This document shows positions 15,294 through 22,978 of a stretch of 24,770 nucleotides of DNA, one piece after another. This DNA is from an uncultured Sporolactobacillus sp. (lineage in GTDB: Bacteria; Bacillota; Bacilli; Bacillales; Sporolactobacillaceae), in the NCBI GenBank assembly GCA_900543345.1, contig UQRJ01000007.1, positions 1 through 24,770 on the forward strand, in the 5' to 3' direction. Made by a program: the position numbers and the translations under genes. The notes beneath the pieces are model-generated. The model was not told the DNA's origin, made no database searches, and worked only from the letters and a program-made list of their open reading frames with translations. Position 1 is the stretch's first letter. Every line of letters begins with the position of its first letter.

Positions 15294-15655
15294 TTTTCCG
15301 CTTCCTTATAACGAGGCCTTTCGACTACACCCGTTTTTTTCAATACATGGATCAGGCTCCCCCGCATTTCATGATGGGACATCGTTCGCACCGGACGACG
15401 TGAGATAATCACATAATCGTAGCCAGGTACAAGGTTGCTCTCAAGTTCTCGGAAAATTTCCCTTACATGACGTTTGATATGGTTACGCATAACAGCGTTA
15501 CCCATTTTTTTACTGACCGACAATCCTAATCTGGAGTACGGATGCGCCGGATTTTTCCATAAATAGATAACAAACTGCCGGTTGGCAAACGATTGTCCTT
15601 GTTTGAAAACGACCTGAAAGTCCTTATTTTTTTTTAATCTTTTCATTGCCTTCAT
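15290..15655 (-). CDS. rnpA: Ribonuclease P protein component RnpA
   Basis: The protein subunit of RNase P, 121 residues, binds the catalytic RNA and helps it mature the 5' ends of tRNAs. The N-terminus MKAMKRLKKNKDFQVVFKQG, the FANRQFVIYL and LGLSVSKKMGNAVMRNHIKR segments (the last carries the RNP-binding basic motif) and YDYVIISRRP are typical. ATG 15655 is preceded by GGAGGG at six-base spacing; a longer in-frame reading from 15742 adds residues unlike RnpA. It overlaps yidD by four bases. A terminator-like hairpin between rpmH and rnpA probably lowers its expression relative to rpmH. Confidence 0.96.
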   Translation of the reverse strand: MKAMKRLKKNKDFQVVFKQGQSFANRQFVIYLWKNPAHPYSRLGLSVSKKMGNAVMRNHIKRHVREIFRELESNLVPGYDYVIISRRPVRTMSHHEMRGSLIHVLKKTGVVERPRYKEAEK

Positions 15656-15751
15656 GTTGTCCCTCCGTAGCGGGACCTCCCCTGCCGCATCCCGCCGAGT
15701 CGGCTCCGGGAATGTTGGATACAATGTATTATCATCATGCACCGGTTTTTC

Positions 15752-15781
15752 AAAAAAAAACCACTGCTTTCACAACAGTAG
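15752..15781 (-). terminator. Attenuator between rpmH and rnpA
   Basis: On the - strand, CTACTG (15781-15776) and CAGTGG (15766-15761) form a 6-bp stem (one G-T wobble) with a 9-base loop, followed by nine Ts. It starts right after the rpmH stop and fits a partial terminator that separates abundant ribosomal-protein mRNA from rnpA. Confidence 0.7.
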
Positions 15782-15784
15782 CCT

Positions 15785-15919
15785 TTAAGCGGACAGAATT
15801 TTTCTTCCCTTGCGACGACGGTTGGCCAATACCTTACGACCATTGGCAGTTGCCATCCTCGCCCGAAAACCATGGACTTTTTTTCGGCTGCGATTATTGG
15901 GCTGATACGTACGTTTCAT
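15785..15919 (-). CDS. rpmH: 50S ribosomal protein bL34
   Basis: bL34, 44 residues, is a small Arg/Lys-rich protein of the large subunit. The reading is MKRTYQPNNRSRKKVHGF, then RARMATANGRKVLANRRRKG, then RKILSA and a TAA stop, nearly identical to bL34 across Bacillales. ATG 15919 is preceded by AGGAGGTG with suitable spacing. It is the first gene of the leftward unit rpmH-rnpA-yidD-yidC and borders the replication origin, the conserved position in bacteria. Confidence 0.98.
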   Translation of the reverse strand: MKRTYQPNNRSRKKVHGFRARMATANGRKVLANRRRKGRKILSA

Positions 15920-15985
15920 AGTTATACACCTCCTCTGCACTATAATTTCATTAAACGAATCAGCAAAGAAAAACCAGTCTGATTA

Positions 15986-16014
15986 ATTATAAGCATATCC
16001 AATCAATAAGTCAA
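15986..16014 (-). promoter_or_regulatory. Strong sigma-A promoter of rpmH
   Basis: On the - strand, TTGACT (16014-16009) and consensus TATAAT (15991-15986) are 17 bases apart, about 65 bases upstream of the rpmH start. It directs leftward transcription away from oriC. Confidence 0.88.
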
Positions 16015-16098
16015 TTCAGTCAATACCCGCGCGAATTTCCTCCACCGAGAAATATTTTATACAAAGATACTCCGCCTAATTTCCCCTGTAAATAATCC

Positions 16099-16432
16099 TG
16101 TGGACAAATTCTCTCTTTTTTTCTGCTTTTTCCACCAGTTGTCGACAAGTTTTGAACAAATCATCACATTGTGACTATCTTTTCTGTGCACAAATTATCC
16201 ACAGTGGATAATTTGTCGGTCATTGCTAAAGCGCCTGTTTTTTGATATGATCGTAGTGCATAATTTGTGGACAAGTATGGGCTTTTCCAGAGTTATCCAC
16301 TGCTTGTGAATAACTCTGTGGATAGCTGTTCACAGTTGTGAACAGACTTGTCCACAATTAACCATATATTGTTGATAACTCCTCCTTTCAACGATGTCCA
16401 AGCCATTCTATCGTGCATTATGATGTGGATAG
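16099..16432. other. oriC: oriC, upstream DnaA-box cluster (incA/incB-like)
   Basis: This gap between rpmH and dnaA has dense matches to the DnaA box TTATCCACA. The exact one is at 16195-16203, overlapped by TTATCCACT in inverted orientation (16203-16211). Others with one or two differences are TGTGGACAA at 16099 and 16266, TTATCCACT at 16293, TGTGAATAA at 16305, TGTGGATAG at 16317 and 16424, TTGTCCACA at 16348, and TGTTGATAA at 16370. There is also an inverted repeat CTGTTCACA/TGTGAACAG with a 2-bp centre at 16327-16346. Gene orientation diverges here. Together with the cluster downstream of dnaA this makes a bipartite origin as in B. subtilis. Confidence 0.92.
16223..16251 (+). promoter_or_regulatory. 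Candidate dnaA promoter within the DnaA boxes
   Basis: TTGCTA (16223-16228) and TATGAT (16246-16251) are 17 bases apart. They lie between the 16195/16203 boxes and the 16266 box, which would allow DnaA autorepression as known in B. subtilis. The resulting leader would be about 450 bases. Confidence 0.55.
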
Positions 16433-16711
16433 TTTTCATACATGTGCCAGACATCGTTCAGGTAATTTAAATAGACAAACTTCCGTACCGGTCCAGTACA
16501 GGTTATCGCCGAGACGGAGAGAACCTTTATGCCTCGAAACAGCCGGAGGCGTTGTCAATGTAACATTGGTCTGCTCAACTTCGTTACGGGTACTTGCTTC
16601 TTCAATCTGCCTGCGAGGAGACTTTTTTATTGTTTGAAAAAAGCATGACCGCGACTTGAAAGAACCAGTATCCCGACGCGAACGTATTGAAGCAAGGAGG
16701 ATCAAGGAACG
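16433..16711 (+). other. dnaA leader without a recognisable gene
   Basis: About 280 bases lie between the last upstream DnaA box and dnaA. Short inverted repeats are visible: CAATG-TAA-CATTG (16557-16569), GCCTC...GAGGC (near 16531-16551) and GGTT...AACC around a CCG/CGG pair (near 16501-16525). Short open frames exist on both strands but show no recognisable protein. A better ribosome-binding site for dnaA is AAGGAGG at 16694-16700, eleven bases before the TTG start. Confidence 0.5.
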
Positions 16712-18136
16712 TTGAATAATCTTGATGAAATATGGAATCAATCATTATCGATGATTCAGAAAAAACTCAGTAAACCAAGTTTTGAAACCTGGCTGAAAGA
16801 AACAAAAGCAAAGTCTGTCAACGGGCAAACAATGGTTATTAGCGTCCCTAACGAATTTTCCCGCGATTGGCTGGCAGGACACTACGCCAATTTAATTTCC
16901 GACATATTATTTGAGATCACCGGCGTACGGTATGTCGTGCAATTTGTTATCTCGTCGAAATCTTTCGACAGCAGAACCAAATCGCCTCTGCAGAAGGAAA
17001 AACGTTCCGTTCGTTCAAGTCCGAAAAAACTCCCTGAGCAACCGGCACCGGCAAGTAAACAAACGAGCGGAAGACGACCCGAAGAAACAAATAAATACAA
17101 CAGTATGCTGAATCCAAAAAACACGTTTGAAACATTTGTCATTGGTTCAGGAAATCGTTTTGCTCATGCTGCTTCGCTGGCAGTCGCCGAATCACCGGCC
17201 AAAGCTTATAATCCGCTATTCATTTATGGAGGCGTGGGGCTGGGAAAGACGCACCTGATGCACGCCATCGGCCATTATGTCATCGAACACAATCCGGCTG
17301 CACGCGTCGTTTATCTTTCTTCGGAAAAATTTACCAACGAATTTATCAACTCGATCCGCGACAATAAAACGGTTGAATTTCGTAATAAATACCGCAGCGT
17401 CGATGTCCTGCTGATCGACGACATTCAGTTTTTAGCGGGAAAAGAACAGACGCAAGAGGAATTTTTTCATACGTTCAATGCCCTCCATGAAGAATACAAA
17501 CAAATCGTCATCTCCAGCGACCGCCCGCCAAAGGAAATTCCGACCCTGGAGGATCGCTTACGTTCTCGTTTCGAATGGGGATTAATCACCGACATTACTC
17601 CGCCCGACCTGGAAACACGGATAGCGATCCTGCGTAAAAAAGCCAAAGCGGAGGGGCTTGATATTCCCAACGAAGTGATGATCTACATCGCCAATCAGAT
17701 CGATACAAATATTCGTGAACTGGAAGGCGCCTTAATCCGCGTCATCGCTTACTCATCGCTGAATAATCAGGATATCAACGTCGACTTGGCCGCCGCTGCG
17801 CTGAAAGATATCATTCCGTCGTCACGGCCGAAAACCATTACCATTCAGGATATCCAGAAAGCCGTCGGCGACGAGTACCGCCTGAAGCTCGAAGATTTCA
17901 CATCCAAGCGCCGGACTAAATCGATTGCCTTCCCGAGGCAGATTGCCATGTACCTCGCCCGTGAACTCACCGACTTTTCCCTGCCGAAAATCGGCGAAGA
18001 ATTTGGCGGCCGCGATCACACCACCGTCATCCATGCTCACGAAAAAATAACCAAGCAATTATCATCCGATCATGAATTGCAGCAAAAAGTCAACGGTCTG
18101 ATCGATCGGCTTAAAGCGCCGGTTAAAGCACGCTAG
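16712..18136 (+). CDS. dnaA: Chromosomal replication initiator DnaA
   Basis: DnaA, 474 residues, is an AAA+ ATPase that binds DnaA boxes, melts oriC and loads the helicase. Domain I (residues 1 to about 80, NLDEIWNQSLSMIQKKLSKP) is followed by a polar Lys/Ser/Pro-rich domain II linker (about 85-130). Domain III has Walker A GGVGLGKT at 173-180, Walker B VDVLLIDDIQFL, and the sensor region SSDRPPKEIP. Domain IV carries the DNA-binding signature GRDHTTVIHAHEKI near 430-445. The start is TTG 16712; AAGGAGG lies eleven bases upstream and no in-frame ATG fits the family start. DnaA boxes on both sides point to autoregulation. Confidence 0.98.
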   Translation: MNNLDEIWNQSLSMIQKKLSKPSFETWLKETKAKSVNGQTMVISVPNEFSRDWLAGHYANLISDILFEITGVRYVVQFVISSKSFDSRTKSPLQKEKRSVRSSPKKLPEQPAPASKQTSGRRPEETNKYNSMLNPKNTFETFVIGSGNRFAHAASLAVAESPAKAYNPLFIYGGVGLGKTHLMHAIGHYVIEHNPAARVVYLSSEKFTNEFINSIRDNKTVEFRNKYRSVDVLLIDDIQFLAGKEQTQEEFFHTFNALHEEYKQIVISSDRPPKEIPTLEDRLRSRFEWGLITDITPPDLETRIAILRKKAKAEGLDIPNEVMIYIANQIDTNIRELEGALIRVIAYSSLNNQDINVDLAAAALKDIIPSSRPKTITIQDIQKAVGDEYRLKLEDFTSKRRTKSIAFPRQIAMYLARELTDFSLPKIGEEFGGRDHTTVIHAHEKITKQLSSDHELQQKVNGLIDRLKAPVKAR

Positions 18137-18139
18137 ATC

Positions 18140-18303
18140 TTATCCACATAGCGGTGCATAGGTGGCTGAAGCCGCAGCAAATTAAGCACAAGTTATCCAC
18201 TTGTTGATAATTCTTTTTACGCGCGATGGTTCCACTTATCAACATATTCACGCGTTCTATTACTATGACTATTATTTTTAATTACTTAAAATAAATATAT
18301 GGG
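18140..18303. other. oriC: oriC, downstream cluster with DnaA-trio and unwinding element
   Basis: After dnaA come an exact DnaA box TTATCCACA (18140-18148), TTATCCACT (18193-18201), an inverted TGTTGATAA (18202-18210) and TTATCAACA (18236-18244). A GC cluster (CGCG, 18251-18254) follows, then repeated CTA-type trinucleotides (CTATTACTATGACTATTA, from 18257) leading into AT-rich sequence to 18300. This order of box, GC-rich spacer, DnaA-trios and AT-rich tract is that of the B. subtilis unwinding region (incC). Confidence 0.88.
18247..18275 (+). promoter_or_regulatory. Candidate dnaN promoter within the unwinding element
   Basis: TTCACG (18247-18252) and TATTAT (18270-18275) are 17 bases apart, about 38 bases before the dnaN start. 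The -35 is only a partial match; overlap with the DnaA-trios would link transcription to DnaA binding. Confidence 0.35.
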
Positions 18304-18312
18304 GGCGTAATC

Positions 18313-19494
18313 ATGCAAGAAACACAAAACGAAAACAATCACTCGGCACTCAAAATGAGTTTAAATGTACAAAAAGATAAATTGGCCGAAGCGGTTAACC
18401 ATGTCATGAAAGCCGTTTCGGCAAAAACGACGATCCCTATTCTAACCGGCATTAAACTGACGGCCGGTAGCGACGGACTCATCCTGACCGGCAGTAATTC
18501 CGACCTTTCGATTAAAGCCCGCATCCCGCTCACCGAAGAAGATGAGGAAAACGCCGTCGTCCATGCTCCCGGCAGTATTGTTCTGCCTTCGCGTCTTTTT
18601 TCCGAAATGGTTCGCAAGCTTCCGGCCGCCGAGGTCGCCATTGAAGTCGACACGCGTCTAATCGCCAAAATTACATCCGGACAGTCAGAATTCAATTTGA
18701 ACGGACTCGATCCCGATGAATATCCGAATTTACCTGTCGTTGACGAAAAGGATGCCTTCAGCATTCGAAAAGATCTGCTGAAAGACATCATTCGTCAGAC
18801 TGTTTATGCCGTGTCGGCTACCGAAACCAGGCCGGTTCTAACCGGTGTCAACTGGATCTTAAAAGCCGGTTCGCTCGAGTGCGTGGCGACCGATAGCCAT
18901 CGTCTGTCGCAACGATCGGTAAATGTGGAAAATAATCGGAATGAAGAGACGCGTGCGCTCGTCATTCCCGGCGCGAGCTTAACCGAGTTAGAAAAAATCA
19001 TCGACGATGACGGCGATCAAATGGTTGATATCGTTATGTCTTCCAATCAGATCCTTTTTAAATTCGGCAATATACAATTCTACTCACGATTGCTTGATGG
19101 AAAATATCCGGACACAAGCCGATTGATCCCCACCGACAGTAAAAGTGAAATGGTCGTCGATACGGCGCAGCTCTATCACTCCATTGACCGAGCGTCGCTA
19201 CTGGCCAGAGAAGACCGTAACAACGTCGTCAAACTGCGTGCCGATAATAAAAATATTGAAATTTCTTCACAATCGCTGGAACTCGGACGCGTTTTCGAAA
19301 CATTTCAGGCCGATGAATTCACAGGCGATCCCGTACGAATTTCTTTCAGTGCGAAATTCATGATGGATGCGCTTGGCAGGATTGACGCAGAGCGTGTCAG
19401 AATCTATTTTATTGGCCCCATGCGTCCGATTATCATTCGACCGGTCGGCGATCAGCAGATTCTGATGCTCGTTCTGCCGATCCGGACTTTCTGA
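18313..19494 (+). CDS. dnaN: DNA polymerase III sliding clamp beta subunit
   Basis: The sliding clamp DnaN, 393 residues, dimerises around DNA and tethers the polymerase. Three similar clamp domains are visible, beginning KMSLNVQKDKLAEAVNHVMK and KTTIPILTGIKL. The C-terminus is RPVGDQQILMLVLPIRTF, the usual hydrophobic clamp tail. The start is uncertain. Homologues begin at the Met of MSLNVQKDKL (18355), but that ATG has no ribosome-binding site, whereas ATG 18313 is preceded by GGGGG at eight-base spacing. If 18313 is used, it carries a 14-residue extension (MQETQNENNHSALK) not usual in the family. Confidence 0.96.
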   Translation: MQETQNENNHSALKMSLNVQKDKLAEAVNHVMKAVSAKTTIPILTGIKLTAGSDGLILTGSNSDLSIKARIPLTEEDEENAVVHAPGSIVLPSRLFSEMVRKLPAAEVAIEVDTRLIAKITSGQSEFNLNGLDPDEYPNLPVVDEKDAFSIRKDLLKDIIRQTVYAVSATETRPVLTGVNWILKAGSLECVATDSHRLSQRSVNVENNRNEETRALVIPGASLTELEKIIDDDGDQMVDIVMSSNQILFKFGNIQFYSRLLDGKYPDTSRLIPTDSKSEMVVDTAQLYHSIDRASLLAREDRNNVVKLRADNKNIEISSQSLELGRVFETFQADEFTGDPVRISFSAKFMMDALGRIDAERVRIYFIGPMRPIIIRPVGDQQILMLVLPIRTF

Positions 19495-19511
19495 AAAGAT
19501 GAGGCAAAAAC

Positions 19512-19733
19512 ATGAAAACGATCTTCATTCATGGCAACGCTAATTACATCACCCTCGGTCAGCTGCTGAAACGTGTCGGCGTGATCGGAACCGGCGGGCA
19601 GGCCAAATTTTTTCTGAAAAACACGGCTGTATGGGTAAACGGCACAGCGGAAACACGCCGCGGGAAAAAATTACACGAAGGCGACCGGATCAAAATAGAT
19701 GGTGCGGGGGAATTCCTGATCGCCCGTTCATAA
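19512..19733 (+). CDS. rlbA: S4-domain RNA-binding protein RlbA (YaaA)
   Basis: A 73-residue protein with a single S4 RNA-binding domain, the YaaA/RlbA family linked to ribosomes. The core YITLGQLLKRVGVIGTGGQA, KFFLKNTAVWVNGTAETRRG and KKLHEGDRIKI is diagnostic. ATG 19512 has TGAGG about six bases upstream. It lies between dnaN and recF as in B. subtilis, with 17 bp before it and 16 bp after. Confidence 0.96.
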   Translation: MKTIFIHGNANYITLGQLLKRVGVIGTGGQAKFFLKNTAVWVNGTAETRRGKKLHEGDRIKIDGAGEFLIARS

Positions 19734-19749
19734 AGGGGGGACGCCCCGT

Positions 19750-20880
19750 TTGAAGTTAAAATCAATCGAACTGGTTAATTTTCGTAACTATGATCGGCTG
19801 TCGCTTTCTTTTTCCGCGCCAATCAACGTGTTCGTCGGCGAAAACGCGCAAGGGAAAACTAATCTTCTGGAAGCGATTTATGTCCTGGCAATGGCAAAAT
19901 CGCCCAGGACATCCCACGATAAAGAATTAATCAAATGGGATGCAGATTATGGTAAAATAAAAGGTATCATCAACAAAGGCAGCCAATCTGTTCCGCTGGA
20001 GCTGATCATTTCCGCACAGGGGAAAAAAGCGCGCGCCAATCACTTGGAAAAAAGAAAATTGAGTGATTACATCGGCCTATGCAATGTCGTGATCTTTGCC
20101 CCGGAAGATCTCGCCCTTGTCAAAGACGGCCCTGCTCGGCGGAGACGATTCATTAACATGGAGATGGGACAGATTGCTCCGGTCTATATCCACACGCTGA
20201 GTGAGTATCAGAAAGTCCTGCAGCAAAGGAATGCATTGCTTCGCCACCTAAGGCTAAGCGGCAAAAAAGCAGGGCCGCTTTTAGATATCCTAACGGAAAA
20301 GTTGATTGAACTCGGTGCCGAGATCGTCAACAAACGGCGCAAGTTTGTCGACCGCTTGAATGAATGGGCCGCTCCGATCCACAGAGAAATAAGCCAAAAC
20401 CGGGAACGCCTCCGACTTATTTATCGTTGCTCGGCACAAGGGGTATTAGAAGACGGCGATCCGTCAAAAATAGTAATAGCTTACCAGGACGATTACCGCA
20501 GGCTGAAACAACGGGAGATCGACAGGGGGGTTACCCTGCTTGGACCGCAGCGCGACGATCTGGAATTCCGGGTCAATGATCGCCGGGTACAGACATTCGG
20601 ATCTCAGGGACAGCAGCGGACAGCGGCTCTATCTGTGAAACTAGCTGAGATTGAACTGATTAAGCATGAAGTCGGTGAGTACCCGCTGCTACTGTTAGAC
20701 GATGTGCTGAGTGAACTGGACGATATTCGGAAAACACATCTGCTCGGCGCTTTCAGGCAAAAAGTACAGACGTTCGTGACGACGACGTCGGTCGACGGAC
20801 TGGATCGAAAATTGCTCGAAGGCGCCGCCCTTTTCCGCATTCATGAAGGAAAACTAGAATCGGTAAAAACGGAAAAATGA
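19750..20880 (+). CDS. recF: DNA replication and repair protein RecF
   Basis: RecF, 376 residues, is an SMC-like ABC ATPase that works with RecO and RecR to load RecA at gaps. Walker A is GENAQGKTNLLEA (about 34-46), followed by the arginine-rich IFAPEDLALVKDGPARRRRF. The ABC signature is FGSQGQQRTAALS and Walker B is PLLLLDDVLSELD. The start is TTG 19750 after a run of six Gs at 19735-19740, eight bases away. GGGG and CCCC in that spacer (19737-19747) can pair, possibly hiding the ribosome-binding site. It follows rlbA by 16 bp. In B. subtilis remB (yaaB) comes next, but here gyrB follows directly. Confidence 0.97.
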   Translation: MKLKSIELVNFRNYDRLSLSFSAPINVFVGENAQGKTNLLEAIYVLAMAKSPRTSHDKELIKWDADYGKIKGIINKGSQSVPLELIISAQGKKARANHLEKRKLSDYIGLCNVVIFAPEDLALVKDGPARRRRFINMEMGQIAPVYIHTLSEYQKVLQQRNALLRHLRLSGKKAGPLLDILTEKLIELGAEIVNKRRKFVDRLNEWAAPIHREISQNRERLRLIYRCSAQGVLEDGDPSKIVIAYQDDYRRLKQREIDRGVTLLGPQRDDLEFRVNDRRVQTFGSQGQQRTAALSVKLAEIELIKHEVGEYPLLLLDDVLSELDDIRKTHLLGAFRQKVQTFVTTTSVDGLDRKLLEGAALFRIHEGKLESVKTEK

Positions 20881-20881
20881 A

Positions 20882-20913
20882 CCGATCAAGGGCAATCGGC
20901 GCTTTTCTTTTTT
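20882..20913 (+). terminator. Weak terminator-like hairpin after recF
   Basis: CCGAT and ATCGG (20882-20899) form a 5-bp stem, followed by GCGCTTTTCTTTTTTC. The stem is short, so partial readthrough to gyrB is likely. The rest of the 118-bp gap has no clear promoter or gene. Confidence 0.4.
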
Positions 20914-20998
20914 CTCCGCGGCCATCCGAAAAACGATCGGCAATAGTCCGAATACGGATACTGAAAAGATCCGATGATGTCAAGTTAGGTGGGTTATC

Positions 20999-22927
20999 AT
21001 GAACAAGCAAAAACAACTAAAACAAAGTTACGACGCGAGTGAAATTCAGGTCCTGGAAGGACTGGAAGCTGTTCGCAAGCGGCCGGGTATGTATATCGGC
21101 ACGACGGGGGAAAAAGGACTCCACCACCTTGTCTGGGAAATTGTCGACAATTCAATCGATGAAGCGCTTGCCGGGTTCTGTCACCACATTCAGGTCATCA
21201 TTGAAAAAGACGGCGGCGTGACGGTAATGGATGACGGACGCGGTATTCCCGTGGACATTCAAAAAAAGGTCGGCCGGCCGGCGGTGGAGGTCATCCATAC
21301 CGTACTGCATGCCGGCGGAAAGTTCGGCGGCGGCGGTTATAAAGTCTCCGGCGGACTGCACGGTGTCGGCGCATCGGTCGTCAATGCATTGTCGACGACC
21401 ATGTGGGTCAAAGTCTACCGCAACGGTCATGTATACTATCAGGAATATCATCGCGGCAAGCCGGCAATGGATTTAAAGATCATCGGCGATGCCGACCAGA
21501 CGGGGACGACAACGCATTTTATTCCCGATCCGGAAATTTTTAAAGAAACGACGCATTTCGATTATGAAACGTTGCGTGTGCGTATCCGTGAATTGGCGTT
21601 TCTCAATAAGAATATTCGTATCTCGATCGAGGACCGGCGCGGTGACCAGCCGCGAAAAGAAACATTTCATTATGAAGGCGGGATTCGTGAATACGTCCAG
21701 TTTCTGAACCGCTCCAAAGACGTTTTGCATGAACCGATCGATCTGGAAGGCGGACAGGACGGTATTCAGATCGAGATTGCCATGCAGTATAACGACGGGT
21801 TTACCAGTCAGATTTATTCGTTTGCCAACAATATTCATACGCAGGAAGGCGGAACGCACGAGTCCGGTTTTAAAGCAGCACTGACTCGCGTCATTAATGA
21901 CTATGCACGAAAAAATCAACTGATGAAAAATTCCGACTTGAATCTCTCCGGTGAAGATGTTCGCGAAGGATTAACGGCGATTGTCTCCATTAAGCATCCG
22001 GATCCGCAGTTCGAAGGTCAGACAAAAACCAAACTCGGCAATCCGGAAGTCCGGACAATTACGGACAGTCTGTTTTCCGAAGCGTTTGTCAAGTACCTGT
22101 ACGAAAATCCGGACGTGGCCAGGCTGATTGTAGAAAAAGGCACCGTTGCCTCCAGAGCGCGCAGCGCCGCGAAGAAGGCACGGGAGCTGACTCGGCGCAA
22201 GAGTAGTTTGGAAAGTTCGTCGCTGCCGGGCAAATTGGCTGATTGCACTTCTCGGGACGCGAGTATTTCCGAACTGTATATTGTCGAGGGCGACTCGGCG
22301 GGCGGTTCGGCCAAGCAAGGGCGCGATCGGATGTATCAGGCTATCCTGCCACTGCGCGGTAAGATCCTCAACGTTGAGAAGGCGCGTCTGGATAAAGTAC
22401 TTTCCAACGCCGAGATCCGGGCGATGATTACGGCACTGGGTACCGGCGTCGGTGATGAATTCAAATTGGAAAAAGCAAGGTATCACAAGATCATCATCAT
22501 GACGGATGCCGATGTCGATGGCGCTCATATTCGCACCCTATTGTTGACGTTCTTCTATCGGTTTATGCGCCCGCTGCTGGAAAACGGCTATGTCTACATC
22601 GCACAGCCGCCGCTTTACCGCGTGCAATACGGTAAAACGCTCCAATACGCGTATGATGACCGAGAACTGGAAAAAATTCAACGGGAACTGCCGGCCAATG
22701 TCAAACCCGCGCTCCAGCGCTATAAGGGCCTCGGTGAAATGAATCCTGAACAGCTCTGGGAAACGACAATGGATCCGGAGAACCGCATTATTCTGAATGT
22801 CAATCTCGAAGACGCGATTGCGGCGGATCAGATTTTCGAAGTGCTGATGGGCGACAAAGTTGAGCCGCGGCGTGATTTTATTCAAGAAAACGCTGTATAC
22901 GTCGAAGAAAAAGATCTCGATATTTGA
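20999..22927 (+). CDS. gyrB: DNA gyrase subunit B
   Basis: GyrB, 642 residues, is the ATPase subunit of the heterotetramer that introduces negative supercoils. The GHKL ATPase domain has IVDNSIDEALAG, DDGRGIPVDI and GLHGVGASVVNALS. The TOPRIM domain has EGDSAGGSAKQGRDR, PLRGKILNVEKARLDKVLSN and TDADVDGAHIRTLL. The C-terminus is RYKGLGEMNPEQLWETTMDP. The gyrase assignment rests on adjacency to gyrA, the origin location and high similarity to B. subtilis GyrB. ATG 20999 is preceded by AGGTGGG. The TOPRIM region around residues 425-470 looks normal. Confidence 0.98.
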   Translation: MNKQKQLKQSYDASEIQVLEGLEAVRKRPGMYIGTTGEKGLHHLVWEIVDNSIDEALAGFCHHIQVIIEKDGGVTVMDDGRGIPVDIQKKVGRPAVEVIHTVLHAGGKFGGGGYKVSGGLHGVGASVVNALSTTMWVKVYRNGHVYYQEYHRGKPAMDLKIIGDADQTGTTTHFIPDPEIFKETTHFDYETLRVRIRELAFLNKNIRISIEDRRGDQPRKETFHYEGGIREYVQFLNRSKDVLHEPIDLEGGQDGIQIEIAMQYNDGFTSQIYSFANNIHTQEGGTHESGFKAALTRVINDYARKNQLMKNSDLNLSGEDVREGLTAIVSIKHPDPQFEGQTKTKLGNPEVRTITDSLFSEAFVKYLYENPDVARLIVEKGTVASRARSAAKKARELTRRKSSLESSSLPGKLADCTSRDASISELYIVEGDSAGGSAKQGRDRMYQAILPLRGKILNVEKARLDKVLSNAEIRAMITALGTGVGDEFKLEKARYHKIIIMTDADVDGAHIRTLLLTFFYRFMRPLLENGYVYIAQPPLYRVQYGKTLQYAYDDRELEKIQRELPANVKPALQRYKGLGEMNPEQLWETTMDPENRIILNVNLEDAIAADQIFEVLMGDKVEPRRDFIQENAVYVEEKDLDI

Positions 22928-22978
22928 AGAAGCGTTTCAATGCCGGCGCTACTATTTTTGTAAAAAGGAGGAACAGTG

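Noticed and set aside
16413..16741. Short open frames in the dnaA leader on both strands (16413-16637 + and 16436-16741 -)
   Set aside because: No recognisable protein, no good ribosome-binding site, and the - strand frame runs into dnaA. I treat the region as leader.
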